From Melioribacter roseus (lineage in GTDB: Bacteria; Bacteroidota; Ignavibacteria; Ignavibacteriales; Melioribacteraceae): 32,106 nucleotides of DNA. The notes under the pieces were generated by a model that saw nothing but the letters and a program-made list of their open reading frames with translations, had not been told where the DNA came from and searched no databases. The translations under genes and the position numbers were made by a program. Shown here one piece after another: positions 1 through 9,204 of this stretch (within the stretch, counting starts at the first letter, position 1; each line of letters opens with the position of its first letter). The stretch covers positions 1 to 32,106 of the forward strand of contig DYJK01000033.1 in assembly GCA_020723165.1 (NCBI GenBank). The letters are read 5' to 3'.

Positions 1-132
1 AATACAAAAATAATATCATACTTAAAGCAGCAACACAAAATGACCTTTATACCCAGAGTGACAGAACAAGTTTAGAAGAAAAAGTCTGAATGGTGCTTGG
101 TTTGTTTTACGATTGGTGAAGAGATTCTTCTC

Positions 133-156
133 CGGAGGTGTCCTACGGACGCTCCG
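133..156. repeat. G+C-rich nested hairpin just downstream of the SIR2-like gene
   Basis: CGGAG (133-137) pairs with CTCCG (152-156), and inside this GTCC (140-143) pairs with GGAC (147-150) around a TAC loop. It lies 8 bases past the stop of the minus-strand SIR2-like gene and stands out as a G+C-rich island in A+T-rich DNA. It could end that transcript or be a copy of a dispersed extragenic element. There is no clear T-run on the minus-strand side, so a classical terminator is not certain. Bases 1-132 hold nothing else I can support. Confidence 0.4.
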
Positions 157-163
157 CTCAGAA

Positions 164-1282
164 TTAGTGTGGGAAGATTTCATCAAGAAGATTTTTATCG
201 AGCAAAATTTCTTCGAACGAAGAGTAGATAAATTTGGAATTGTGCGAAAGGGATTTGTAGCTGAGGTCCAATGTTTCTTTCTTTTTGGGATTGATAACAA
301 CTAGATCGGTCCCGGGTGTAATATGTTTTTTGAATAGAGCTTTGATGTGAAGGTCGGCATCGGAAAGTGAGTAGCCGATGAAAACAATTTTTTTTGTTAC
401 ACGGATTTCCCGTGATGCTTCAACCAATAGCTGCTGTATGATCGGGTGATAAATAGTTTTCAAGTATGAGGGCGGAACGATCAATGTACTGAACTCGGTT
501 CCATCAATAGGACAGCTATACTCGTATTCAAGGTTATCGGGATATGTATAGCCGAGGAACTTCCCTTTGTTCAAATCGATTTTTCTATCCCACGGTGTAA
601 GCAAAGTTTGATTGCAGCAGTTGCAGTATTTCCAATTCAGACTGCCGTGCAGCTTAATAATTTTTATTGGTATCGGCGTGATCGATTCTTCTACCGGGAC
701 CGGTGCACGCGGATTAACCCAAAAGTTATATTGTGCAAGTTCGGGAAGTTTTTCGTAATTCATCAGGGGGATTGAGTAATCGATATAACAGTGATCTTTG
801 AAATGGAAATCGAAAGCTTGTTCGAGCAGTGTATCGTAATTTAATGTGATAACAGATGAGTTTGGTACCCGGCTGATGAGTGTTTTCCAGAAGATATCGT
901 AGTAGCCGCTGTTTTTATTTGTGTGAAAATTTACAATGTAATGGATCAGTTTAATCAGATACTCTTTTATGTCGCGTATCTTTTCGATCGAGTATTTCAG
1001 GTTAAGACTCTCATTGTGCTGTATAAAATAATCGAGAAATCCGAATACAGCTTCAAGCTGAGGGTAGTGATCGGAATGAACATTGTATTCAAAATTGTCT
1101 TTTATAAATTCAAGAACGATTCTGCCGATATCTGAATTTTCAATTTCTTCTATACCGCCGGAAATTATTTGGGGTAAGATATCTCTCTGCAGAGGTACTC
1201 CATCCGGGCGCGAAGCACCGGCACCAAGAACAAATACAATATCCCTCTTATGGGGGTAATGGAGAAACTTTAATGTTTTCAA
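164..1282 (-). CDS. SIR2-like NAD-binding domain protein
   Basis: A 372-residue stand-alone SIR2-like protein. Visible motifs are the nucleotide-binding GAGAS at residues 20-24, the TLNYD segment at 146-150, the LHGS segment with the candidate catalytic histidine at 211-214, a cysteine group (C220, C222, C223, C257) that may be a degenerate zinc ribbon, and FIGYSLSDAD at 301-310. These are hallmarks of the SIR2_2-type family, many of whose members are NAD hydrolases in anti-phage systems; that role is inferred here. The start is a TTG: an in-frame TAA lies three codons upstream and no ATG precedes the GAGAS motif. No partner such as HerA or an Argonaute is adjacent. It follows rsmG on the same strand after a gap of about 175 bases, so it may have its own promoter. 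Confidence 0.8.
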   Translation of the reverse strand: MKTLKFLHYPHKRDIVFVLGAGASRPDGVPLQRDILPQIISGGIEEIENSDIGRIVLEFIKDNFEYNVHSDHYPQLEAVFGFLDYFIQHNESLNLKYSIEKIRDIKEYLIKLIHYIVNFHTNKNSGYYDIFWKTLISRVPNSSVITLNYDTLLEQAFDFHFKDHCYIDYSIPLMNYEKLPELAQYNFWVNPRAPVPVEESITPIPIKIIKLHGSLNWKYCNCCNQTLLTPWDRKIDLNKGKFLGYTYPDNLEYEYSCPIDGTEFSTLIVPPSYLKTIYHPIIQQLLVEASREIRVTKKIVFIGYSLSDADLHIKALFKKHITPGTDLVVINPKKKETLDLSYKSLSHNSKFIYSSFEEILLDKNLLDEIFPH

Positions 1283-1457
1283 TTGTGATTAATTTATTTC
1301 TCTACAAAAGTAAAAATTTCGGATGCCAATTACTTTTAAATCATTATGAAACAAAGTTCTTAGCCGAAAGAAGCAAAGTTTGAGTTAACAGTTTAAAATT
1401 AACATTGAGAAAAAATGTATTGCGACTAATTTATTATGAAAGGTTAAACGGGAAAAA

Positions 1458-2141
1458 TTATTTTGTGATTTCGATAAGAATCAGCTTCTTCCCTTTTTCA
1501 TTGCGTGCGTTTGATGGTTTGTACGCTAATTCGAAAGTAGTAAATTTTTTTATGTGGGATTTGTATTTCATTTCGGCAGTTTTGAATTCATCGTTTAAGT
1601 CGCCCCCCTTAACAGCGGCTAAGTACGCCTTCTCTTTGATCAAGGGTAATGAATATCTGAAAAGTATAATCAACGGAACAGTGGCCCGGCTAACGACAAG
1701 ATCAAACGTGTTTGTATATTTTTCTTTGAACTCATCGCTTTCAACTCTACAGTTTTCAGCGATTACATTATTCAACTTTAGTTTAGAAATGAACTCCTTC
1801 ACGGCATCAATTTTTTTTGAAGTTGAATCGGCAAGTACACCCCGAAGCATTGGTCGTGTGATTGCTAATGGAATACCCGGAAAACCGCCGCCGGTACCGA
1901 TATCCAAAAATTTTGTGATTTTGTTAGGAAGAAATTCACATAGAAACGAAGAGACGAACACATGATTTTCGATGATCTTTTGAACGTCGCGGCGTGAAAT
2001 AAGATTAACTTTTGAGTTTTTATGAGCTACTAAAGATGCAAAATTAGCAAGTCTTTCAAGCTGATATTCATCGGGATTAATAGAATTTTCCCAAAAGAGC
2101 ATTTTCAGTTCGCGCAGATACTGCTCTTGAAGATCCAACAA
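1458..2141 (-). CDS. rsmG: 16S rRNA (guanine-N7) methyltransferase RsmG
   Basis: This enzyme transfers a methyl group from S-adenosylmethionine to N7 of a conserved guanine in the 530 loop of 16S rRNA. The SAM-binding loop FLDIGTGGGFPGIPL is clear in the first half, and the 227-residue length fits the family. The start is uncertain. The TTG used here has a good SD (GAGGG about 6 bases upstream) and lies 18 bases after the mnmG stop. An ATG 13 codons further in (2102) has a weaker SD but gives the usual family N-terminus. The mnmG-rsmG pairing is one of the most conserved bacterial gene orders and normally marks the vicinity of the replication origin. Confidence 0.95.
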   Translation of the reverse strand: MLDLQEQYLRELKMLFWENSINPDEYQLERLANFASLVAHKNSKVNLISRRDVQKIIENHVFVSSFLCEFLPNKITKFLDIGTGGGFPGIPLAITRPMLRGVLADSTSKKIDAVKEFISKLKLNNVIAENCRVESDEFKEKYTNTFDLVVSRATVPLIILFRYSLPLIKEKAYLAAVKGGDLNDEFKTAEMKYKSHIKKFTTFELAYKPSNARNEKGKKLILIEITK

Positions 2142-2159
2142 AGCCCTCGAGTAGAAAAT

Positions 2160-4034
2160 TTAACTCCGCAAATATACTAATAAAACAGAAATATCTGAAG
2201 GGGTTACACCTGAGATTCTTGATGCTTGGCCGATAGAACGGGGTTTTACTTTATTTAGTTTTTCACGTCCCTCTGTTGATATAGATTTCAAGTTAGTATA
2301 ATTAAAATTTAACGGGATTAATACATCCTCCAATTTTTCCATTTTTTCAATCAATTCTATCTGTCTTTGAATGTAACCATCATATTTGATTTCAATTTCT
2401 ACTTGTTCAATAGTTTTTTCATCCAGAGCGAGTTTTGTAATGATTTCATTTCCGTTATTAAAATTTTTAAGGAGACCGGTTAAGGAAACTTCGGGACGCT
2501 TGGTTAAATGATCTAGTGATTCTGAATTGTCTAATTTTGAAGAACTTATTGATTCTAAATAATCATTAATTTTAGATGGTGTTATTTTCTGTTGTGTTAA
2601 TGCATCTTTAGATAACGAAATAAAAGTCTCCCGTTCTTTCAGTTCATCATACATCTCCTTTGGTGTCAATCCGAATTCGTAACCATACTTTAATAATCTT
2701 CTATCGGCATTATCCTGGCGAAGAATCAGCCGGTGTTCTGCACGCGAAGTAAACATTCTATAAGGTTCATTGGTAGATTTACCAACAAGGTCATCAATCA
2801 AAACACCGATATAAGCTTCGCTGCGCTTCAAAACAAATTCTGGTCTGTTCTGAATTTTTAATGCAGCATTAATTCCGGCAACTATTCCTTGCCCGGCAGC
2901 TTCTTCGTAACCAGATGTTCCGTTAATTTGCCCGGCAAAGTAGAGACCTTGAATCAATTTTGTTTCTAATGTTAAATCAACCTGGTAAGGCGGAAAATAA
3001 TCGTACTCAACCGCATAACCGGGACGAACCATTTCAACCTCTTCAAGCCCTTTAATTTTCCTCAACGCTTCAAACTGAATCTCTTCTGGAAGCGAAGTTG
3101 AAAAACCATTAATATAGATAAGATCGGAATCCAATCCCTCCGGTTCGAGAAAAAGCTGGTGTCTTTCTTTATCGGCAAAACGATTTATCTTATCTTCGAT
3201 TGATGGACAGTAGCGAGGTCCCACTCCGTGGATTAATCCGGTGAACATTGGAGAGCGGTCAAAACCTTTTTCTAAAATTTTATGAACTGTTTTGTCAGTG
3301 TAAGTTATATGACAGCTCAATTGTGGTAAATAAGGAAAATCTTTTTCCGGGGTTCTAAGTGAAAACGGTTTGGGAGGGATATCACCCGGCTGCTCTTCGA
3401 GAATATCCCAATTAATAGTTTCTTTTTTTAGTCGGGGCGGAGTGCCGGTTTTTAATCTTCCGGATTCAAAGCCCATTTTTATTAAAGAATCTGTTAAGCC
3501 GATGGCTGGTTGTTCGCCGTACCTTCCCCCTTTTGTTGCATTCAAGCCGGTATGCATTAAACCATTTAAAAAGGTACCAGAGCAGACGATCAATGATTTA
3601 CATTTTATTTCATTTCCTTTTACAGTTTTTATTCCGGAAATCTTCTTTCCCTCTTCAAGTGCTTCAACTATTGAGTCTTCAATTATCTCTATATTTTGTG
3701 TGGAGCTGACAAATCTAGCCGCAACTTCCGAATAGATTTTTCGATCATTTTGACTTCTTCCAGCCCATACAGCCGGCCCTTTCGATTTATTAAGAGTTCG
3801 GAATTGAATACCGGATTGATCGGCAATTAATCCCATAGCTCCGCCCAAGGCATCAATTTCGTGAACTAAATGTCCTTTTGCGCTGCCCCCAATAGCCGGA
3901 TTACAAGACATTCTACCAAATGCGTTTTTGTCCATAGTTACTACAGCAACAGAGCATCCCATTTGAGCTGCCGCAACAGCAGCTTCTATGCCGGCATGTC
4001 CCCCACCCACAATAATTACATCGTAATACTTCAT
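2160..4034 (-). CDS. mnmG: tRNA uridine-5-carboxymethylaminomethyl modification enzyme MnmG (GidA)
   Basis: FAD-dependent subunit of the MnmE-MnmG complex, which installs the (carboxymethyl)aminomethyl group on wobble uridine 34 of certain tRNAs. The FAD-binding [10 protein letters not shown] is at residues 10-19, with the family signatures [20 protein letters not shown] and [13 protein letters not shown] following. At 624 residues it is full length. The ATG is preceded by GAAAGG at proper spacing. Its partner mnmE lies immediately upstream on the same strand, separated by about 120 bases that hold two parS-like sites, and rsmG follows within 20 bases. Confidence 0.97.
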   Translation of the reverse strand: MKYYDVIIVGGGHAGIEAAVAAAQMGCSVAVVTMDKNAFGRMSCNPAIGGSAKGHLVHEIDALGGAMGLIADQSGIQFRTLNKSKGPAVWAGRSQNDRKIYSEVAARFVSSTQNIEIIEDSIVEALEEGKKISGIKTVKGNEIKCKSLIVCSGTFLNGLMHTGLNATKGGRYGEQPAIGLTDSLIKMGFESGRLKTGTPPRLKKETINWDILEEQPGDIPPKPFSLRTPEKDFPYLPQLSCHITYTDKTVHKILEKGFDRSPMFTGLIHGVGPRYCPSIEDKINRFADKERHQLFLEPEGLDSDLIYINGFSTSLPEEIQFEALRKIKGLEEVEMVRPGYAVEYDYFPPYQVDLTLETKLIQGLYFAGQINGTSGYEEAAGQGIVAGINAALKIQNRPEFVLKRSEAYIGVLIDDLVGKSTNEPYRMFTSRAEHRLILRQDNADRRLLKYGYEFGLTPKEMYDELKERETFISLSKDALTQQKITPSKINDYLESISSSKLDNSESLDHLTKRPEVSLTGLLKNFNNGNEIITKLALDEKTIEQVEIEIKYDGYIQRQIELIEKMEKLEDVLIPLNFNYTNLKSISTEGREKLNKVKPRSIGQASRISGVTPSDISVLLVYLRS

Positions 4035-4077
4035 TTTTACCTTTCTATAACACTATCCTTTTCGTACAAAATAACCG

Positions 4078-4091
4078 GTTTCACATGAAAC
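4078..4091. promoter_or_regulatory. parS-like centromere site 1
   Basis: GTTTCACATGAAAC followed by A, in the gap between mnmE and mnmG. The chromosomal ParB-binding consensus is TGTTTCACGTGAAACA; this site differs at the centre (CA for CG) and at the first flanking base. An identical 14-mer lies 63 bases away. Position beside mnmG/rsmG is typical for parS. ParB binding itself is inferred. Confidence 0.7.
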
Positions 4092-4140
4092 AAAGGAATG
4101 AAGAGTGTAGAATTTAATTTTGTATTCTTCGTTCGATTTC

Positions 4141-4154
4141 GTTTCACATGAAAC
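4141..4154. promoter_or_regulatory. parS-like centromere site 2
   Basis: Second exact copy of GTTTCACATGAAAC, ending 3 bases before the stop codon of mnmE. Two identical near-palindromes in about 120 bases of otherwise ordinary spacer argue for a functional protein-binding site rather than chance. Confidence 0.7.
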
Positions 4155-4157
4155 ATC

Positions 4158-5525
4158 TCATTTTCCAATGCAGAATTTTGCAAAAATATTATTCAAAATA
4201 TCATCAGAAGTAACTTTTCCGATGATTTCTCCTAGAGAACTTTCTGCATTTCGAAGATCAACCGAAATAAATTCACCGGTTAATCTCTCGTTAATGGATT
4301 TCTTTGCACTTTCAAGATGATATTTAGCTTTCTTGAGAGAATTGAAATGCCGGAGATTAGAAACTATTGCTGATTTCTCAGAATAAATTTTTGTTCCAAT
4401 AGCTTTTTCTTTTAGTTTTTCAAAAAGTGTTTCAATTCCATCGCCGGTCTTTGCAGAGATACCAACATCAAACCTTTCATCATGAATCTCTTTAATATCA
4501 ATTTTATTTACTGCGGTCAGTATTCTATTTTTTTCAGTAATTCCAGTTAACTCCTCATACAAATCACTACTAAAACCTACAGTAGCATCATTCAAAAATA
4601 AAACGATATCAGCATTTTGAACTGCCTCCCGGCTTCTGTTCACGCCTTCGATCTCGATTGCATCAACACTAGTTCTAATTCCAGCGGTATCAAATAACCT
4701 GAACAAAATTCCATCTATGTTTAGTTCTTCACGGATAATATCGCGAGTAGTACCCGGTATTTCGCTTACAATTGCGCGCGCTTCTTTCAAAAGATAGTTC
4801 AACAACGAAGATTTCCCAACATTCGGCTTCCCTACCAGCGCAACGTTTACCCCATCTTTTATTATTCGTCCAAATGAGTAACTCGCAAGCAGCCGGTCAA
4901 TTTCTGATTCAATACTATCTATATTAGAAAGGATTTCTTTCAGGGACATGAATTGAAGATCTTCTTCAGCGAAATCTAATTCTAATTCAATTAATGAAGA
5001 TGTGTTGATGAGAAGTTCTCTCAGCTGATCGACTTTCTGAGAAAGCAATCCATCCAATTGATTCCGGGCGCCGCGGAGTGAAGCTTCTGTATTTGAGTTA
5101 ATTACATCGGCAACGGCTTCGGCTTGTGCGAGATCTATTCTTCCATTCAGAAATGCACGCTTTGTAAACTCACCAGGTTCTGCCAAACGAACATCTTGAT
5201 CTATCAACAATGAGATTATTTTTTGAACAATTAACGGACTGCCGTGAGTGCTTATTTCTATCGAATCTTCACCCGTATATGAATTAGGTAAACGGAAAAT
5301 TGAAATTAAAACATCATCAACCGGTTCATTATCCTGATCATAAATTTTTCCGTAATGGATTGTATGGCTTGCCGAATCTGAAATAGGTTTTTTGCCTTTG
5401 AAGATTTTGTCAATCGCTGAAAAACTATTTGGTCCGCTGATACGAATAATAGAGATTGCACCGATTCCGGGTGGCGTTGCTAATGCAACAATTGTATCTT
5501 CGTTTTGTGATATTAATTGTGTCAT
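4158..5525 (-). CDS. mnmE: tRNA modification GTPase MnmE
   Basis: GTPase partner of MnmG in wobble-uridine modification. The 455-residue protein begins MTQLISQNEDTIVAL and runs through the formyl-tetrahydrofolate-binding N-domain (LNGRIDLAQAEAV), the G domain with GKPNVGKSSLLN, GTTRD, DTAG and NKID, and ends with the diagnostic FCIGK whose cysteine is conserved in the family. The reading frame stays open a further 128 codons upstream, but that stretch is antisense to the start of clpB and resembles nothing, so the ATG at 5525 is chosen; it gives the usual family length. It diverges from clpB and is first in the mnmE-mnmG-rsmG order. Confidence 0.97.
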   Translation of the reverse strand: MTQLISQNEDTIVALATPPGIGAISIIRISGPNSFSAIDKIFKGKKPISDSASHTIHYGKIYDQDNEPVDDVLISIFRLPNSYTGEDSIEISTHGSPLIVQKIISLLIDQDVRLAEPGEFTKRAFLNGRIDLAQAEAVADVINSNTEASLRGARNQLDGLLSQKVDQLRELLINTSSLIELELDFAEEDLQFMSLKEILSNIDSIESEIDRLLASYSFGRIIKDGVNVALVGKPNVGKSSLLNYLLKEARAIVSEIPGTTRDIIREELNIDGILFRLFDTAGIRTSVDAIEIEGVNRSREAVQNADIVLFLNDATVGFSSDLYEELTGITEKNRILTAVNKIDIKEIHDERFDVGISAKTGDGIETLFEKLKEKAIGTKIYSEKSAIVSNLRHFNSLKKAKYHLESAKKSINERLTGEFISVDLRNAESSLGEIIGKVTSDDILNNIFAKFCIGK

Positions 5526-5562
5526 ATTATTTTCTTTGGAGGTTGCAAAATTATAATAATTG

Positions 5563-5574
5563 GTTAGTACTAAC
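5563..5574. promoter_or_regulatory. Perfect palindrome upstream of mnmE and clpB
   Basis: GTTAGTACTAAC is a perfect 12-base palindrome in the 200-base divergent spacer, about 40 bases upstream of the mnmE start and 150 upstream of clpB. Its TTAGTA half-site recurs in the inverted repeat at 5619-5649. A shared repressor is possible. It is not the CIRCE/HrcA sequence. Confidence 0.4.
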
Positions 5575-5618
5575 AAGAAAGTATTATTGCAGAAAATAAG
5601 AATATCACGAGATATATT

Positions 5619-5649
5619 ATTACTAATTCGAACTATAATAATTAGTAAT
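5619..5649. promoter_or_regulatory. 10-bp inverted repeat upstream of clpB, candidate operator
   Basis: ATTACTAATT (5619-5628) and AATTAGTAAT (5640-5649) are perfect inverted repeats separated by 11 bases, about 78 bases upstream of the clpB ATG. The half-site TTAGTA is shared with the palindrome at 5563-5574. Spacing and position fit a dimeric repressor or a transcript hairpin controlling the chaperone gene; neither can be decided from sequence alone. Confidence 0.45.
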
Positions 5650-5726
5650 GTTTTCCCCGGGAAACTTTCGAAGAATATTTTTTGAATGAACGTTAAATTA
5701 GCATTGTAAAATTCTGGTGAATTAAT

Positions 5727-8345
5727 ATGGCATACAATTTCAATAAGTTTACCGTAAAAGCACAAGAGACTATTCAAAATGCAATCGAGATTGCTCAGAA
5801 CTACAACAATCAAATTGTTGAGCCGGAACATCTGCTTGCCGCTATTCTGCAAGATCAAACAAATGTCGGTTTTACTATTATTCAAAAAGCCGGCGGTAAT
5901 ATCAATCAAATGAAAATTAAAATTGGCGAGTTGCTTGAAAAACTGCCAAAAGTAACCGGCTCCGGAATTGGTAACCAGCAGCTATCAATTAACACGGCTA
6001 AAATTTTTGACAACTCGGTGGATGAAACAAAAAATCTGAAGGATGAATATGTATCGAACGAGCATATTCTTTTGGCTTTGAGCGAAGATAAGACTTCTGC
6101 CGGAAAACTTTTGAACGATAACAGTATAAACAAAAATGTAATTCTATCTGCGCTGAAAGATATTCGAGGAACACAGCGGGTTACATCACAAAACCCGGAA
6201 GACACATATCAAGCTTTACAAAAATATGGACGAGCTCTCAACGAACTAGCACGAACGAATAAACTCGATCCGGTAATCGGGCGTGATGAAGAGATCCGCC
6301 GTGTACTTCAAGTCCTATCACGCCGAACGAAAAACAACCCGGTCTTGATAGGCGAACCCGGCGTTGGTAAAACAGCAATTGCCGAAGGAATTGCACACCG
6401 CATTGTTGCCGGTGACGTTCCCGATACGCTAAAGACAAAAAGAATTGTTGCACTTGATATGGGTGCACTTGTTGCCGGAACTCAATTCCGGGGACAATTT
6501 GAAGAACGTGTTAAAGCCGTTGTTAAAGAAGTTCAAGAATCGGATGGAGAAATAATCCTATTCATTGATGAATTACATCTTCTCGTCGGTGCCGGAAAAA
6601 CCGAAGGCGCAATGGATGCAGCAAACATTTTGAAACCGGCTCTTGCACGCGGTGAACTTCATGCGATTGGCGCTGCTACCCTTGATGAGTATAGGAAATA
6701 TATTGAGAAAGATGCCGCACTCGAAAGAAGATTTCAACCGGTACTTGTCACCGAACCAAACGAAGAAGATTCAATTTCTATTTTGCGCGGATTGAAAGAG
6801 CGTTACGAAGTTCATCATGGCGTACGGATTACCGATGGTGCAATTGTAGCGGCAGTTCAGCTTTCCAATCGTTATATCACGGATCGTTTTCTTCCAGACA
6901 AGGCAATCGATCTGATAGATGAATCAGCGTCTAAACTTCGAATTGAAATTGATTCAATGCCCGAAGAACTTGATGCGATCGAACGTAAAGTAAAACAATT
7001 AGAAATAGAACGTGAAGCATTAAAACGGGAGAAAGATTCTGAATCGGCAGCACGGCTTGAAGAGCTTCAAAAAGAATTGAGCGAGCTTCAAGAAGAGCGG
7101 AATAGATTGAAAGGACATTGGCAGCTAGAGAAAGAGAAGATTCAAAAAATACGTTCGATGAAAAGTGAAATTGAAAAAGCAAAAACAGATGCCGATAGAT
7201 TCGAGCGAGAAGGAAATCTCGGCAAAGTAGCCGAACTCAGGTATGGCCTGATAAATGAACTCGAACGGAAAATGAAAAAAGAAACCGAAGAATTAGCTGT
7301 GATACAAAAGAGCAGTAAGATGCTGAAAGAAGAAGTCGATGCCGAAGATGTTGCCGAGGTTGTTGCAAAATGGACCGGTATCCCGGTAAGCAGAATGCTT
7401 GAAAGTGAACGTGGCAAACTTTTAAGGTTGGAAGAAGAACTTCACAAAAGAGTCGTTGGTCAGGATGATGCTGTTGCCGCTGTTGCAAATGCAATCAGGA
7501 GGTCGCGCGCCGGTCTGCAAGATACAAACCGCCCGATCGGATCATTTATTTTCATCGGTACAACGGGAGTAGGGAAGACAGAACTTGCACGCGCACTCGC
7601 TGAATTTCTTTTCAACGATGAACACGCAATGGTGCGGATTGATATGAGTGAGTACATGGAAAAATTTTCAGTGTCACGTTTAATTGGTGCGCCTCCCGGT
7701 TATGTAGGTTACGATGAAGGTGGGCAGCTAACTGAAGCCGTACGGCGCAGACCATACTCTGTTGTTTTGCTTGACGAAATAGAGAAAGCACATACCGATG
7801 TGTTTAATATTCTTCTTCAAGTTTTGGATGATGGGCGTTTAACAGATAACCAGGGGAGAACGGTTGATTTCAAAAATACAATTATAATTATGACTTCTAA
7901 TCTCGGTTCGCATTTGATCCAGGAAAAACTTTCCGACATTGATGAGAATAATTTTGATTACATAATTGGCGAACTTCGCGTTGATCTATCCGAACTTTTA
8001 AGGAAAACAATCCGCCCGGAATTTTTGAACAGAATTGATGAGATTGTTCTCTTCAAACCATTGCTAAGGAGCGAGATCGAAAAAATTATTGATCTGCAAT
8101 TACAGAGAGTTGGAAAAATGCTTGCAGAAAAAGGGCTCCAGGTTGAAATGGAAGAAGGGGTAAAAGATTTCTTGATGCAGCATGGATACGATGTTACATA
8201 CGGCGCTCGTCCGCTCAAACGCACTATTCAAAGATATTTAATCAATCCGCTTTCTGCCGAACTGCTGATGAACAAGTATGAGGATGGTGATACAATTGTT
8301 ATTCGTTATCCCGGTGCCGGGAATTTAGCGTTTGGAAAGAAATGA
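5727..8345 (+). CDS. clpB: ATP-dependent disaggregase ClpB
   Basis: Hexameric AAA+ chaperone that works with DnaK to extract polypeptides from aggregates. The 872 residues show the Clp N-domain (residues 1-150, [10 protein letters not shown]), first AAA+ module with GEPGVGKT near 209-216, the long charged coiled-coil middle domain (about 410-530) that distinguishes ClpB from ClpA/ClpC, and second AAA+ module with GTTGVGKTE near 611-619, then [10 protein letters not shown] near the C-terminus. It starts with ATG after GGTGA. It is transcribed divergently from mnmE and is probably controlled from the spacer that carries the TTAGTA inverted repeats. Confidence 0.98.
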   Translation: MAYNFNKFTVKAQETIQNAIEIAQNYNNQIVEPEHLLAAILQDQTNVGFTIIQKAGGNINQMKIKIGELLEKLPKVTGSGIGNQQLSINTAKIFDNSVDETKNLKDEYVSNEHILLALSEDKTSAGKLLNDNSINKNVILSALKDIRGTQRVTSQNPEDTYQALQKYGRALNELARTNKLDPVIGRDEEIRRVLQVLSRRTKNNPVLIGEPGVGKTAIAEGIAHRIVAGDVPDTLKTKRIVALDMGALVAGTQFRGQFEERVKAVVKEVQESDGEIILFIDELHLLVGAGKTEGAMDAANILKPALARGELHAIGAATLDEYRKYIEKDAALERRFQPVLVTEPNEEDSISILRGLKERYEVHHGVRITDGAIVAAVQLSNRYITDRFLPDKAIDLIDESASKLRIEIDSMPEELDAIERKVKQLEIEREALKREKDSESAARLEELQKELSELQEERNRLKGHWQLEKEKIQKIRSMKSEIEKAKTDADRFEREGNLGKVAELRYGLINELERKMKKETEELAVIQKSSKMLKEEVDAEDVAEVVAKWTGIPVSRMLESERGKLLRLEEELHKRVVGQDDAVAAVANAIRRSRAGLQDTNRPIGSFIFIGTTGVGKTELARALAEFLFNDEHAMVRIDMSEYMEKFSVSRLIGAPPGYVGYDEGGQLTEAVRRRPYSVVLLDEIEKAHTDVFNILLQVLDDGRLTDNQGRTVDFKNTIIIMTSNLGSHLIQEKLSDIDENNFDYIIGELRVDLSELLRKTIRPEFLNRIDEIVLFKPLLRSEIEKIIDLQLQRVGKMLAEKGLQVEMEEGVKDFLMQHGYDVTYGARPLKRTIQRYLINPLSAELLMNKYEDGDTIVIRYPGAGNLAFGKK

Positions 8346-8351
8346 TAACAG

Positions 8352-8371
8352 CCCCTCTGTTTGAATAGGGG
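8352..8371 (+). terminator. Weak hairpin after clpB
   Basis: CCCCT (8352-8356) can pair with AGGGG (8367-8371) around a 10-base loop, starting 6 bases after the clpB stop. No T-run follows, so this is a weak terminator candidate. Confidence 0.3.
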
Positions 8372-8538
8372 AATAGTAGAAGTATGAACACGGTCTTACT
8401 ATCCCTCACGTGAAAGCAGATCTTTGTTGATAAATAAAATCTACAAAGAGAAAAACTTTAAGTTGCTAGCCGCTTATACTTTATCCTTGGGTCCTTCCGT
8501 TTAGCTTAATGAGAAAGTAGAGTACGCTTCCATTTGGT

Positions 8539-8567
8539 TTGACAAAGGATATTGTGAAAGCTAAGTT
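8539..8567 (+). promoter_or_regulatory. Candidate promoter for the small membrane protein
   Basis: TTGACA (8539-8544), 17 bases, then TAAGTT (8562-8567), about 110 bases upstream of the next gene. The -35 is perfect and the -10 weak. The rest of the 332-base gap after clpB holds only a short inverted repeat (TCTTTGT ... ACAAAGA near 8420-8450) and nothing that reads as a gene. Confidence 0.35.
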
Positions 8568-8677
8568 GCATTAACAAAAAAATGTGAACCGGGAATATCA
8601 TTATAAGTAATTTAATCAGCAGCTGTTCGTTAGAAATCTGCAAGACCGGTTAAGGGAAAATATAATCAAGGTGGTTA

Positions 8678-9142
8678 ATGAAATTACTTAAGAATAATAC
8701 CTTCCTCTTAATTCTGTTTTTAACAATTGTATTGCTAACGCTGTTTTTAAATCTATTCCTCGGTGTATATCCCATTCTTAATCTTATTAAGTATATGGAA
8801 AGTAATAATTATGGATGGGCAATACCGTTAACAGTTTTATTTCTTGTGGGGTTGTGGCTGATAAAAAGAAATATGCAAAGAAAGATTATCAATGAGCGGA
8901 TTGAAATATTTAATGCAACCATGCGTACAATGCAAGATATTCTTCAAAACTCGGCTTCCTCGATGCAACTTTTGGTACTGGATATGAAAGACGAGGGAAT
9001 GCATGAAGAAATAATAAGAAAAGCGGAAAAAAATATTGATGAGTTAAAAGCAGTAATTAAAACATTAGCAGCAATTGATCCAACGACAATTGAGTTGAAA
9101 GAGCTGAATCGAAATCTATCGGTAATAAAAATGAACGAATAA
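8678..9142 (+). CDS. Small inner-membrane protein with DHp-like helix
   Basis: 154 residues with two predicted membrane helices (about residues 8-38 and 48-64) and then a cytoplasmic amphipathic region. The segment MRTMQDILQNSASSMQLLVLD resembles the dimerisation helix of histidine kinases, but the phospho-accepting histidine is absent and no ATP-binding domain follows. A role as a dimeric membrane scaffold or regulator is inferred; I do not recognise a named family. The start ATG has a strong SD (AAGGTGG). It stands alone between clpB and the YdeI-like gene. Confidence 0.75.
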   Translation: MKLLKNNTFLLILFLTIVLLTLFLNLFLGVYPILNLIKYMESNNYGWAIPLTVLFLVGLWLIKRNMQRKIINERIEIFNATMRTMQDILQNSASSMQLLVLDMKDEGMHEEIIRKAEKNIDELKAVIKTLAAIDPTTIELKELNRNLSVIKMNE

Positions 9143-9204
9143 ATTCAGCGTTGTTAGTTATTATAATTGTAAAACCGCATTGTAATTAAGTTTATATACA
9201 AAAA

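Noticed and set aside
164-1282. SIR2-HerA or SIR2-Argonaute defence pair
   Set aside because: No HerA ATPase or Argonaute gene is adjacent; neighbours are rsmG and a short non-coding end.
1405-1965. Plus-strand open frame of 186 codons
   Set aside because: It is antisense to rsmG, has low-complexity composition and no recognisable motif.
5563-5649. CIRCE element (HrcA site) upstream of clpB
   Set aside because: CIRCE is TTAGCACTC-N9-GAGTGCTAA; these repeats share only TTAG.
5526-5909. N-terminal extension of the mnmE reading frame by 128 codons
   Set aside because: It is antisense to the 5' part of clpB, has no similarity to MnmE, and the ATG at 5525 gives a family-length protein.
8460-8580. 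tRNA-like folded region after clpB
   Set aside because: No TTCGAAT/TTCAAAT T-loop, no acceptor pairing and no CCA-compatible end were found.
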